Position numbers and translations under genes: made by a program. Below, piece after piece: positions 1 to 10,511 of a DNA stretch of 64,000 nt. Position 1 is the stretch's first letter; each line of letters opens with the position of its first letter. Under the pieces are notes generated by a model. The model searched no databases and was not told the DNA's origin. It saw nothing but the letters and a program-made list of their open reading frames with translations. Source of the stretch: Vanilla planifolia (taxonomy: Eukaryota > Streptophyta > Magnoliopsida > Asparagales > Orchidaceae); contig CM043875.1 of assembly GCA_023846275.1 (NCBI GenBank), forward strand, positions 1,237,569 through 1,301,568, in the 5' to 3' direction.

Positions 1-240
1 TCCGTAAGGTAAAAAAATATTTTTTTTATTCGTCGTTAGGGTTATTTAATTTTCCGGTGAGCGGGGGAGACCGAGAGGAGGAAGCCGAGCCGGATTCGGT
101 TGATTCAGCACATGAAACAGCCGATCCAGCGCCGGCGAAAGATTTCGGCTTCGCCGGACGCGAGAGAGAGAGGGGGGACTGCGTGAACCGGTCCAGGCTT
201 TGGACCGGGTTACGCCGTTGAATCGGATGCGGAGGCGCGC

Positions 241-391
241 GGTCCAGCACGTCGAGCGCGCGGTCCAGCGCCCAGCGCGTGCGGTCCAGCACGCCCAGCG
301 CCCGGTCCAGCACCCAGAGCGAGCGGTCCAGCGCCCAGCGCGCGCGGTCCAGCGCCCCGAGCGCCCGGTCCAGTGTCGCGGGCGGTCCAGC
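241..391 (+). repeat. 21-bp GC-rich minisatellite in the 5' LTR
   Basis: The core GGTCCAG recurs at 241, 262, 283, 304, 325, 346 and 367, an exact 21-bp spacing, with an eighth core at 384. The unit reads roughly GGTCCAGCGCCCAGCGCGCG plus one base. Further isolated cores lie near 465 and 489. The array is extremely CpG-rich in an otherwise AT-rich region. Confidence 0.9.
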
Positions 392-988
392 GCCTGCGTA
401 AGCCAGATTTACTTTTTTGAAAATCCGTTTGGAAAAGCTTTTAGAAAGCTTTTTCTGCGCGGGCGGTCCAGCGCCGAACGTGCGCGCGGTCCAGCGGGCG
501 GTTCAGTGCCGCGTAAGCCCATCTTTTGGGATTAGTTTGGGGTGTGTTTGGGAAAGCTTTTAGAAAGCAGAATTTTTAACTATTTGGGAATAATTTTTAG
601 AAAAAGCAACTTTTGGCAAATAAACATATTTTAACTTGATTATGTTTGCACTATGGCCTTGTAGGACATCAAGAAAACCAATTAGAAGTTGACAAGAAAA
701 TTTTGGTACAACAAATCCAGGTAGATAGATTTCTAACCCTGTGATGTAGCGCATTACTATGTATTTGCTTTACATGATTTTCTTTCAGTTACATAGTGTT
801 TGGCTGTTCTATATGTTGATGTTTCTTTCATTTGCATGACAACTAAAAAGGGAAGAAATAATATGGTACAATATGCTAAAGAAAGGGATGAAACAATATA
901 GCATGAAATGACTTTTGATATGGCATGGGTTGATGTTTGGGAAATGACAAATATATAAAAATGGATTCCCAAAGAACATTATCCTCAC

Positions 989-1190
989 CACTAGGCTCAG
1001 CGTGTGGGATCGCAGGGTATCGATCTTCGGATCAGATATCTGCCTAGTGTTATGTGCTATGACTCCATGATGATTACACCAGGCTCAGCGTGTTGGATCG
1101 CAGGGTATGGTACCATACCTGCCTGGTGGCACTAGGCTCAGCGTGTTGGATCGCAGGGTATCGATCTTCGGATCAGATATCTGCCTAGTG
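989..1190 (+). repeat. Three hairpin modules in the 5' LTR leader
   Basis: Three related modules at 989-1049, 1077-1128 and 1130-1190. Each begins with an 8-base arm and ends with its reverse complement: CACTAGGC/GCCTAGTG in modules 1 and 3, CACCAGGC/GCCTGGTG in module 2, a compensating base-pair change. The left part shares TCAGCGTGT.GGATCGCAGGG. The inner hairpin is GATC-TTCG-GATC (a C(UUCG)G tetraloop) in modules 1 and 3. In module 2 it is the perfect palindrome GGTATGGTACCATACC at 1104-1119. These features suggest a conserved folded RNA, or a cruciform, rather than simple duplication. Confidence 0.85.
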
Positions 1191-1726
1191 TTATGTGCTT
1201 GGTTGGATGCCGGCTAGAGGACAGTCATTGATGATTGGATCCAGAGGATAATGCGTCAAAGGGAATTGGGCCCGGTAATAAGCACAATATAAGGAACTTG
1301 CATTTCTTTATGACTTTCATTTGACATTATCTTATATGTATGTATGACATTCATCTTTACTGTTAATGGTATTTGTTATGCCTTTTATTTTCTTGGTTAA
1401 ATATGTGGATTTATCTACTGAGATTTATAAAATCTCATTTAGTGCTTACATCACAGGTCATGAAACCACTACACCGAGAACTGGGAATGATGCTGTTACA
1501 GGAGAGCCCTTTCCAAGAGATGTGTGAGAGGGAAAATTTTAGTGTGATTAAATGTTTAAAAACATGTCTTTATATATATACTTTGGATTTTGAATTAGTG
1601 TTTGTCTTACCGTCGGGTCCCCACCTTTGGTTTGTTTATTTGTCCTCACTTAAATGCTGTATTTGGCGACTCTGATGATAACTTTGTGACATAATGGTAT
1701 TAGATGTCGGTGGGGGCTTGACAAGG

Positions 1727-1738
1727 TGGTATCAGAGC
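1727..1738 (+). other. Primer binding site (tRNA-iMet type)
   Basis: TGGTATCAGAGC three bases after the 5' LTR end. It complements the 3' end of plant initiator methionine tRNA, the usual primer for Ty3/gypsy and Ty1/copia elements. Confidence 0.92.
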
Positions 1739-2029
1739 TTTGGTTTAGAAATAGGTGAGAAATGTGAGTGAGGACACCAGCACATCATATACATTTGCAT
1801 GTTTAGTGATACTTTTTGCTTAAATGCTAGTTGTCAAATATCTTCTATGGTTTGCAGGATTGCAATATATCTCAAACCATAGAATGATCTGAATTTGGAA
1901 ATATAAATAAGGGTAAAGAAAGATAGTAACAAGGAGATACGCAACAGGAATTAGCACAAACTTTAGTCTCTTTGTTGCAATCAATTGGAAGCACTGGTAG
2001 TCATAGAGGAGAGGCATCTATCGACTTGG

Positions 2030-2560
2030 TGGTTGACTAATTTCAGCGGATGCATCCTCCTCCTTTTGTTAGGGAAGAGGATCCTATAATTGTTAAAAAA
2101 TAGCTATAGCACATGAATATTATCTTTGAAAGGGACGTTGTGCCCAACTGACAGAAAGTTAGCTTTGGCAGTTTTGGTACTAAAAGATGCTGCCAGACTA
2201 TGGCGGAGTTCTTGACATAAGCTTCAATTTTCTAGCCGACCAATGAAAGACATTTCTTGGGAAGACTTCACAAAAGAATTTGAGCAATGGTATACGCCTC
2301 TATCAATCAAAGCTAAAATAAGGAAAGAACCGAATAATCTCAGGCAAGAAAATCTATCAGTTACTGCATATGAAATCAAATTCTCCCACCTAGCAAAATA
2401 TGTACCCTAGTTAGTAACACCTGAAGAACAACGATGCTACATGTTTCGACGAGGCTTACGGGATGAAATTCGGGCAGCTTTAGTAGCCGTTCGAACAATA
2501 AACTATGTGGAGTTACTAGAGCATGCCCATACATTTGAGCTGTAACTTAGTTTGCTAGTA
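2030..2560 (+). pseudogene. gag remnant of the Tekay-type element
   Basis: Retrotransposon-gag similarity can be followed through several frames: a PPPFVREEDP stretch near 2050, ISWEDFTKEFEQWYTPLSIK near 2250, then AYEIKFSHLAKYVP and YMFRRGLRDEIRAALV near 2370-2490, as in Tekay gag proteins. It is interrupted by many stops and by at least two frame changes, so no full-length capsid protein can be made. The zinc-knuckle and protease that should follow are not recognisable between about 2560 and 2810. Confidence 0.8.
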
Positions 2561-2810
2561 GTGAGCAAAGAAGAAGAGAAGAAAAGATTTGATCATCTAA
2601 AGTCTAAATTCATATTCACAAGAAAAAGAGGTAGTCTTAGTTTTTCAAGAGAAGAAACATTCAAGATATAGTAGGTTCAGACCATTGAACCAAGCACTAG
2701 CAGAGCTAGTTTGAGTTCAAATAGAATGAATAGATATGAGAAATATTAAAAAATGACATAAGGGGAGAATGTAGATCAGAGTCTATCCGACCAATCCATG
2801 CCAAGATTGG

Positions 2811-5800
2811 TTGTGTGAACATAAAGTAAAAATAGATTGTTATGAAAAGAGAATTGAAATCCCAATCCCGGGAGAAAATAAAATAATCTATTTTGGCCAA
2901 GGAAGAAAAATTCCTATCATAACTATGCTCAAAGCTCAGAAACTATTGAAGAAAAGATATGCTGGATGTCTTGTTTCCATTGTGGACTTGGATAGATAAT
3001 TTGATCAACCCTCAAAAGTACCAATAGTTAAAGAATATTTGAATGTCTTCCCAGAGGAATTATCAGAGTTACCCCTAAATAGAGAAATTGAATTTAAAAT
3101 TCTATTGATTCCTGGTGCTGAGCCAATTTCAAAATCTCTTTATCGTATGACACCTACTGAACTACAAGAAGTTAAAATACAACTACAAGAATTATTAGAC
3201 AAAGGATTTATTAGGCCAAGTGTCTCCCCATGGGGAGCACCCATCTTATTTGTGAAAAAGAAGGACGGTAGTCTTCGTATGTGCGTGGACTATCGAGAAA
3301 TCAATAAAATCACCATCAAGAACAAATATCCTTTGCCTCGGATTGATGAGTTGTTTGATCAGTTACATGGAGCAGTTGTATTTTCAAAAATTGATTTGCG
3401 ATCTGGATATCATCAGTTAAAAATCAAGCAGGAAGATGTTCCAAAGACAGCTTTCAGAACTAGATATGGACACTATGAATTCTTAGTACTACCTATTGGA
3501 CTGACAAATGCACCAGCAGCTTTTATGGATTTGATGAATCGCGTGTTCAAGAAATATTTAGATCAGTTTATCATTATCTTCATTGATGATATATTGATAT
3601 ATTCTAAATCCCTAGAAGAACACGCTGCACATCTACATTTAACATTACAGACTTTGAAAGAAAATCAGCTATTTGCTAAATTCTCTAAATGCGAATTTTG
3701 GCTGTCCAAGGTCTTGTTTTTGGGGCATATAGTGAGTGCAGAAGGAATCTCAGTTGATCCTCAGAAGATTTCTGCCATTGTAGATTGGCCAAGGCCTACA
3801 ACAGTAACAGAAGTTAGAAGTTTCTTGGGTTTGGCTGGGTATTACAGGAAGTTTGTGAAAGGCTTTTCCCAAATAGCCTCACCCTTAACAAATTTGACGC
3901 GAAAAGCAATAAAGTTTGAATGGGATGCAGCTTGTGAAGATAGCTTCCAAATATTGAAGAATAAATTGGTTTCAGCCCCAATTCTAACATTACCAGAAGG
4001 CACAGAAGGTTATCATATATACAGTGATGCATCTTTGCAAGGTCTTGGCTGTGTATTGATGCAAAATAAGAAAGTAATTGCTTATGCATCTAGACAGCTT
4101 AAGATACATGAAAAGAATTATCCTGTGCACGATTTGGAGTTAGCAGCTATAGTTTTTGCCTTAAAAATCTGGAGGCATTATTTGTATGGAGTTAAGTGTG
4201 TGGTTTTCACTGATCATCAGAGTTTAAAGTATATTTTTACTCAGAAGGAACTAAATCTCAGGCAACGAAGGTGGCTGGAGTTTATTAAAGATTATGATGT
4301 GGAAATCACTTACCATCCTGGGAAAGCGAATGTGGTCGCTGATGCTCTTAGCAGGAAAGCTAGTATTAGTAGCATTTTGACTATCACAGAAGAAAAACAA
4401 TTAATTTTTGAGATGGATAAATTACAACTAGAAGTAGATATTCGAATAAATACGGCTTTGCTGGCACACTTATCAGTAAGACCAGATTGGTTGGCCTCTA
4501 TTAAAGATGATCAGGGAGAAGATCTTGAATTGCAAAAGATAATACAGAGGGTTCAGGAAGGACAGGAATCTACTTTTCAATTAGACCAGGCTGGTTTACT
4601 TAGATTTCAAGGCAGGTTATGCATACCAGCACATCAACAACTTAGGGATTTGTTATTAAAGGAAGCTCATAACTCTCGATATTCAATACATCCAGGAGAG
4701 AATAAAATGTATCAAGAATTGAGACAACAATACTGGTGGCCAGGATTGAAGAAGGATGTTTCTAACTGGGTTCAAAAATGCTTAATTTGTCAGCAGGTGA
4801 AAGGAGAGCAACAAAAACCTGGGGGGTTGTTGCAGTCATTACCTATTCCAGAATGGAAATGGGAGGAAGTGGCAATGGATTTTGTGATCGGTTTGCCTAG
4901 GTCACCTGCAGGTCATGACTCAATCTGGATAATTGTTGATAGGCTAACAAAATCTGCTCACTTTTTAGCTGTTAAAACTACTTATTCTGTAGAGAAGTTA
5001 GCTCAGGTATATGTGAGTCAGATTATCAGATTGCATGGGATTCCAAAAGTCATTATATCTGACAGAGACCCTAAATTTACTTCTCACTTCTGAAAGAATG
5101 TGCATCAAGCTTTTGGTACGAGATTGCGTTTCAGCACAGCCTTTCATCCTCAAACAGATGGTCAGACAGAGAGAACTATCAAAACCTTGGAAGATTTGCT
5201 ACGACTTTGCATCTTGGATTTTGGTGGAGATTGGGAAAGCCACTTACCTTTGGTGGAATTTGCTTATAATAATAGCCATCAGTCCAGCATTGAGATGGCA
5301 CCCTATGAAGCGCTGTATGGGAGAAAATGTCAATCACCTTTGTGCTGGAATGAAGGGAAGGAAAGAAATTTGCTCGGTCCTAGATTTGTTGAAGAAGCAA
5401 CAGAAAAGATCAGAATTATTCAAGACAGAATAAAAACAGCTCAGGACAGACAAAAGAAGTATTATGATGCAAAACATCGAATGGTTGAGTTCCACGAGGG
5501 GGAACATGTTTTTATCAAGGTGAGTCCAACAAAAGGTGTCATAAGATTTGGAAGAGCAGGAAAATTGAAGCCTAAATTCATTGGTCCTTTCCAAATCCTA
5601 AGAAGGGTTGGACAAGTGGCATACCAAATTGCTTTGCCTCCTCAATTGTCAGGTGTGCATAATGTGTTCCATGTCTCATCTTTGCGAAGATATGTTTCAG
5701 ATCCCTCCCATGTTGTTAGTTATATGGACCCAGATATAGAAATTCAAATGGATTTGACATATCCCGAACTGCCTGTGAGAATACTTGATAGGCAGGAGAA

Positions 5801-5918
5801 AAAGCTCAGAAATAAAATCATTCCTATGGTTAAAGTCCTATGGAATGGTCAAACAGAAAGAGAAGCTACATGGGAAGTAGAGACAGATATGATCGGTCAG
5901 TATCCAGAACTGTTCTAA
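2811..5918 (+). pseudogene. pol region: RT, RNase H, integrase, chromodomain, with two in-frame stops
   Basis: One reading frame runs from 2811 to 5918 and is broken only by a TAA at 2997-2999 and a TGA at 5091-5093. The 684-codon central part holds reverse transcriptase (active-site FIDD near 3585), RNase H (SDAS at about 4023, then [10 protein letters not shown] and the downstream NVVADALSR), the integrase HHCC zinc finger (H..H near 4670, CLICQQ near 4785) and the first two acidic residues of the DDE core (MDF, SDRD). The second part carries the HPQTDGQTERT motif, the GPF/Y-type module and the chromodomain. The TGA stands where relatives have a tryptophan codon, a single-base nonsense change. 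The protease aspartate motif is absent upstream. The frame is otherwise well preserved. Confidence 0.93.
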
Positions 5919-5939
5919 ATTTCGGGACGAAATTTTTGT

Positions 5940-5951
5940 AAGAAGGGAAGA
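5940..5951 (+). other. Polypurine tract
   Basis: AAGAAGGGAAGA ending one base before the TGTAACAG start of the 3' LTR, the expected place for the plus-strand primer. Confidence 0.85.
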
Positions 5952-6230
5952 TTGTAACAGCCCTAGTTTTATCTTATATTTTTTATAGAAAGAGCTCTGT
6001 GAGACGAATCCAACGATGTTTAATTTGTAATTTTCGGAGCTCTAATGAATAAATTATGAATTTTTGAAGATTTGGGATAAATTTGTAACGTAGAGGATAG
6101 ATCTGTAATTTTTAAATGTCGGCTTAGTTCAAATCCGATTGGCGGAGGATATATTTGCAAATATAAAATTTAGAAGGGGTTTTCTGCAAAAACGTGGTTC
6201 ACGAACCAAGGCTTATCAGTTTCGACCGCG

Positions 6231-6240
6231 TTTATAAAAG
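6231..6240 (+). promoter_or_regulatory. TATA box of the Tekay LTR
   Basis: TTTATAAAAG in the 3' LTR, about 280 bp from the LTR start and just before a GC-rich leader. This fits a plant RNA polymerase II TATA element and would set the U3/R border about 30 bp downstream. The equivalent site in the 5' LTR lies outside the window. Confidence 0.6.
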
Positions 6241-6684
6241 GCCGACCGAGGTGCGTTTGGAAAAGCGCTTCTGCGAAAAACGGCGGCGAAGAGTTACCGG
6301 AGTGCGACGGCGAGATTTCGGAGAAATATCTTAAAGAAGTTTCTGCACGCTACATTAACATCCAACGAGGATTCCGGGAGCATTGGACGCGACAGTAACG
6401 GCCGGCGAGGATTTCCGGCAAGCGACAGTGAAGGCCGGCGAAGGCTTCCGTAAGGTAAAAAAATATTTTTTTTATTCGTCGTTAGGGTTATTTAATTTTC
6501 CGGTGAGCGGGGGAGACCGAGAGGAGGAAGCCGAGCCGGATTCGGTTAATTCAGCACATGAAACAGCCGATCCAGCGCCGGCGAAAGATTTCGGCTTCGC
6601 CGGACGCGAGAGAGAGGGGGGACTGCGTGAACCGGTCCAGGCTTTGGACCGGGTTACGCCGTTGAATCGGATGCGGAGGCGCGC

Positions 6685-6835
6685 GGTCCAGCACGTCGAG
6701 CGCGCGGTCCAGCGCCCAGCGCGTGCGGTCCAGCACGCCCAGCGCCCGGTCCAGCGCCCAGAGCGCGCGGTCCAGCGCCCAGCGCGCGCGGTCCAGCGCC
6801 CCGAGCGCCCGGTCCAGTGTCGCGGGCGGTCCAGC
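6685..6835 (+). repeat. 21-bp GC-rich minisatellite in the 3' LTR
   Basis: Second copy of the array with the same unit count and spacing as in the 5' LTR. Two of the five LTR substitutions fall inside this 150-bp array, so it looks more variable than the rest of the LTR. Confidence 0.9.
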
Positions 6836-7432
6836 GCCTGCGTAAGCCAGATTTACTTTTTTGAAAATCCGTTTGGAAAAGCTTTTAGAAAGCTTTTTCT
6901 GCGCGGGCGGTCCAGCGCCGAACGTGCGCGCGGTCCAGCGGGCGGTTCAGTGCCGCGTAAGCCCATCTTTTGGGATTAGTTTGGGGTGTGTTTGGGAAAG
7001 CTTTTAGAAAGCAGAATTTTTAACTATTTGGGAATAATTTTTAGAAAAAGCAACTTTTGGCAAATAAACATATTTTAACTTGATTATGTTTGCACTATGG
7101 CCTTGTAGGACATCAAGAAAACCAATTAGAAGTTGACAAGAAAAATTTGGTACAACAAATCCAGGTAGATAGATTTCTAACCCTGTGATGTAGTGCATTA
7201 CTATGTATTTGCTTTACATGATTTTCTTTCAGTTACATAGTGTTTGGCTGTTCTATATGTTGATGTTTCTTTCATTTGCATGACAACTAAAAAGGGAAGA
7301 AATAATATGGTACAATATGCTAAAGAAAGGGATGAAACAATATAGCATGAAATGACTTTTGATATGGCATGGGTTGATGTTTGGGAAATGACAAATATAT
7401 AAAAATGGATTCCCAAAGAACATTATCCTCAC

Positions 7433-7634
7433 CACTAGGCTCAGCGTGTGGGATCGCAGGGTATCGATCTTCGGATCAGATATCTGCCTAGTGTTATGTG
7501 CTATGACTCCATGATGATTACACCAGGCTCAGCGTGTTGGATCGCAGGGTATGGTACCATACCTGCCTGGTGGCACTAGGCTCAGCGTGTTGGATCGCAG
7601 GGTATCGATCTTCGGATCAGATATCTGCCTAGTG
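7433..7634 (+). repeat. Three hairpin modules in the 3' LTR
   Basis: Identical copy of the triad, at 7433-7493, 7521-7572 and 7574-7634. It lies about 1.2 kb downstream of the LTR TATA box and so inside the predicted transcript. Confidence 0.85.
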
Positions 7635-8484
7635 TTATGTGCTTGGTTGGATGCCGGCTAGAGGACAGTCATTGATGATTGGATCCAGAGGATAATGCGT
7701 CAAAGGGAATTGGGCCCGGTAATAAGCACAATATAAGGAACTTGCATTTCTTTATGACTTTCATTTGACATTATCTTATATGTATGTATGACATTCATCT
7801 TTACTGTTAATGGTATTTGTTATGCCTTTTATTTTCTTGGTTAAATATGTGGATTTATCTACTGAGATTTATAAAATCTCATTTAGTGCTTACATCACAG
7901 GTCATGAAACCACTACACCGAGAACTGGGAATGATGCTGTTACAGGAGAGCCCTTTCCAAGAGATGTGTGAGAGGGAAAATTTTAGTGTGATTAAATGTT
8001 TAAAAACATGTCTTTATATATATACTTTGGATTTTGAATTAGTGTTTGTCTTACCGTCGGGTCCCCACCTTTGGTTTGTTTATTTGTCCTCACTTAAATG
8101 CTGTATTTGGCGACTCTGATGATAACTTTGTGACATAATGGTATTAGATGTCGGTGGGGGCTTGACAAGTAGTATAAGTACAAACAAAGTAATTAAATAA
8201 TAAAATAGAGTAGCAAATAAAAATGATGCATGACAACTTGTATAAAAATGTTATAACAATATGTATTTAGCTACGCACACATATATATCAAGCTCATTAT
8301 ATGTATATAATATATTTTATATTACTTTTCTTTCTTTTTTATATTCATTTTCATTATTTTTCTTTTCACTAGTTCCTTTTTTCTTTAAGCTTAGATTTTT
8401 TTCATGACCTTTATCTTAATACCTAGGGATCTTATATTATATATCATAATTACAAGCTTTAGCTTTCTAAAATATCATGGCTCT

Positions 8485-8830
8485 ATCTTTGGGTATCAAG
8501 AGACTAGGGAGTGAATATCTCATCACCAAAATCTCACCCTATACTGCCAACATACTATGCTGACATGTTATGAGACACTTGGAATGTCAAAGCCTAATAT
8601 ATGAGTACATACGACTCCTGAGAGTGAAGTATCTCATCATCATTAAGTCTCACCCTCTAATGATAGTATTTTGTGCGAACAAGGTTTGTGGCGCTTGAAA
8701 TGTTATAATCTTATTTCTTAGTATCCATGACACTCAGAAGTAAAATAACTTATCATTAGTATTAAGTCGAGGCTTCCACATGCCATTGCCCCACCTTTGA
8801 GCATTGTGACACTAGCAGTGATATATATCA
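8485..8830 (+). repeat. Decayed tandem modules, about 115 bp each
   Basis: Three diverged units carry the series GTGAATATCTCATCA / GTGAAGTATCTCATCA / AGTAAAATAACTTATCA, followed in the first two by AA.TCTCACCCT. The second contains a 7-bp stem, ATCATTA/TAATGAT. They resemble the module arrays inside the two LTRs of this window and may be what remains of an old LTR. Confidence 0.4.
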
Positions 8831-8988
8831 TAATAATTAGGTCGCTATTAGACAATGTCATATTATTCTTTAAGTTATATTAGCTTATTTTCTTAATTAC
8901 TTTTTTATTTTATTTCTATTTTCTTTTATTTTATCATATATTTTGATTTATAATATTATAACTTATATAACTATACATGTGCAGTTGT

Positions 8989-9022
8989 TTACATACATAC
9001 ATACATATATATATATATATAC
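8989..9022. repeat. (ACAT)n/(TA)n microsatellite
   Basis: ACAT units running into a TA run. Confidence 0.85.
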
Positions 9023-10479
9023 ACTCATAATCATAATTTGTTATAATGAGATCAAAATATATGCCAAAAAATATGGTATCATGTGATATTATACTCATAT
9101 GATGCATGTATAGATACTCTTATATTATATTTTCTTCTATTATATTATTTGGTATGGCCATCATACCCGTAGAACCCATATATTTCATTATTCTAAACAA
9201 CGAATAGACAGATGATCTGGGTAATAACATTTGTTCATCGTAATATTTGATATTTGAATCACACCAATACAATCAACCACATTGACCATGGTTACCTGAA
9301 AGGAAAAAAAGCCTCTCATTGATTCCTACTACAAGCTCGCACTAAGCCATTTAAGCAACTGTTTGGTACAATCTACATAGCCAGAAAACAAGAGTCTTTG
9401 TCGCCTATGATGACCACTCAATCTTTACATAATTTGTTTTTTGCTCATCTAAATAATTAATACAAGCTTTATGGAGAAAAGTATTACTTGTCTCAAAATA
9501 TCATTTACACAAATTGGGATTAAAGCTTATTTTTTTCTCAAATCTTCACCTCTTCATTTTTATCTCATCACAATAGCACAAGAGCTTGAGATTTGTAAAT
9601 TGAAATGGTTCATTTCCTATTCCAAGCACCTCCTCTCTCTCCTTGTTTTCTTGCTTTCTAAATACTCAAATGGATAAGTCAATCATTGTATTCTTATTTA
9701 TCAATTATATTATTATTATTATTTTAAAATCTATATTTTTTAAAATTTTACTAAATATATAAATAACTTTTGAAAAATATAAGCATATCTTTGAATTCCT
9801 TGCGATAAGATTTTCACAATAACATGTTCAAACTTGAGATCTGACTTTCATTTTTCTTGTACATTTTTTGGACACTAGTTGGATTATAATTTTGAATTTT
9901 TAAATTTGAAACACAAGCCTATCATATATTATTATAAAGTTATGGATAAATAATTATGATATATTTGCTAAGTTATTACACTTTAAGTGAAGCATATATA
10001 TAGTAATTACACTTGTAAAATTTTCTCATCAATATGAATAATTATCCTTTGGGTTGATAATGAAATCAATCATGCATGATCTTACATTAAGGTGTTTAAA
10101 TATGTTATTCATACAGGTATGATGTGATTATTATGTAAGTACAACTTTTGTTTTTGCAAGAGATGTTAGATGAAGTGCTCAACTTATATATTTTATATAA
10201 TATGACATAATTATTATACTTGTATGATGCATTCTTTAGTAGAATCAAACATAGTAAAGGTTTGGATAATATTGGTATGAATTGTAATTTATGTTATTGT
10301 ACACATATGATATATATTTTGTATAAGTATAATATCTTTATTAAAGTATTGATAGTTGAGAACTTAAGTTGAGAGTATGATAATTTTTATTATACCAATG
10401 TAATATTAATTTTATATAAGTGTTATATTTTTTTTAAAAAAAATATAACTTAGGACTTAGGCATTTAGTGAGCTTATTT

Positions 10480-10484
<5 letters not shown>

Positions 10485-10511
<27 letters not shown>
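10485..10511. repeat. (TA)n microsatellite
   Basis: About 13 uninterrupted TA units in AT-rich spacer. Confidence 0.9.

Larger units (their letters stand above)
1..1723 (+). repeat. 5' LTR of the Tekay-type element (partial)
   Basis: Position 1 corresponds to position 6447 of the 3' LTR. The two copies stay collinear, apart from a 2-bp contraction in a GA run near 164-172, up to the terminal TTGACA at 1721-1723. The primer binding site follows three bases later. Substitutions against the 3' LTR lie near 111, 313, 324, 701 and 745. It contains the 21-bp GC-rich minisatellite and the three hairpin modules listed separately. Confidence 0.95.
1..8167 (+). mobile_element. Ty3/gypsy chromovirus, Tekay/Del type, 5' end outside window
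   Basis: An LTR retrotransposon with both LTRs, a tRNA-iMet type primer binding site, a gag remnant, a long pol region and a polypurine tract, all on the plus strand. Order in pol is reverse transcriptase, RNase H, integrase, then a C-terminal chromodomain, which defines a chromovirus. The ending of the chromodomain (EREATWEVETDM ... YPELF) fits the Tekay/Del clade. The visible LTR parts differ by only five substitutions and one 2-bp indel over about 1.72 kb, so the insertion is young. The internal region is only 4.2 kb: gag is full of stops, and the zinc-knuckle and protease are deleted or unrecognisable, so the copy cannot be autonomous. About 494 bp of the 5' LTR lie upstream of position 1, judged from the complete 3' LTR. 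The 5' target duplication is therefore not visible; the 3' flank begins AGTAG. Confidence 0.95.
5953..8167 (+). repeat. 3' LTR of the Tekay-type element (complete, 2215 bp)
   Basis: Starts TGTAACAGCC directly after the polypurine tract and ends TTGACA, giving the canonical TG...CA ends. A TATA box at 6231-6240 puts the transcription start near 6265, so U3 is only about 0.3 kb and R plus U5 about 1.9 kb. Most of the LTR is therefore transcribed leader. GC is very uneven: about 6280-6960 is strongly GC-rich, the rest is AT-rich. A 198-codon open frame from 6383 to 6979 crosses the minisatellite, but repeats with a period divisible by three keep frames open, so I do not call it a gene. Confidence 0.95.

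Noticed and set aside
200..535. 111-residue frame in the 5' LTR rich in RAVQRPA-like repeats.
   Set aside because: Product of a 21-bp minisatellite, whose period keeps frames open. No evidence that it is a protein gene.
8990..9022. ACAT/TA array considered as a CRISPR-like or satellite array.
   Set aside because: Plain microsatellite; no spacers, and CRISPR arrays are not expected in a plant nuclear genome.
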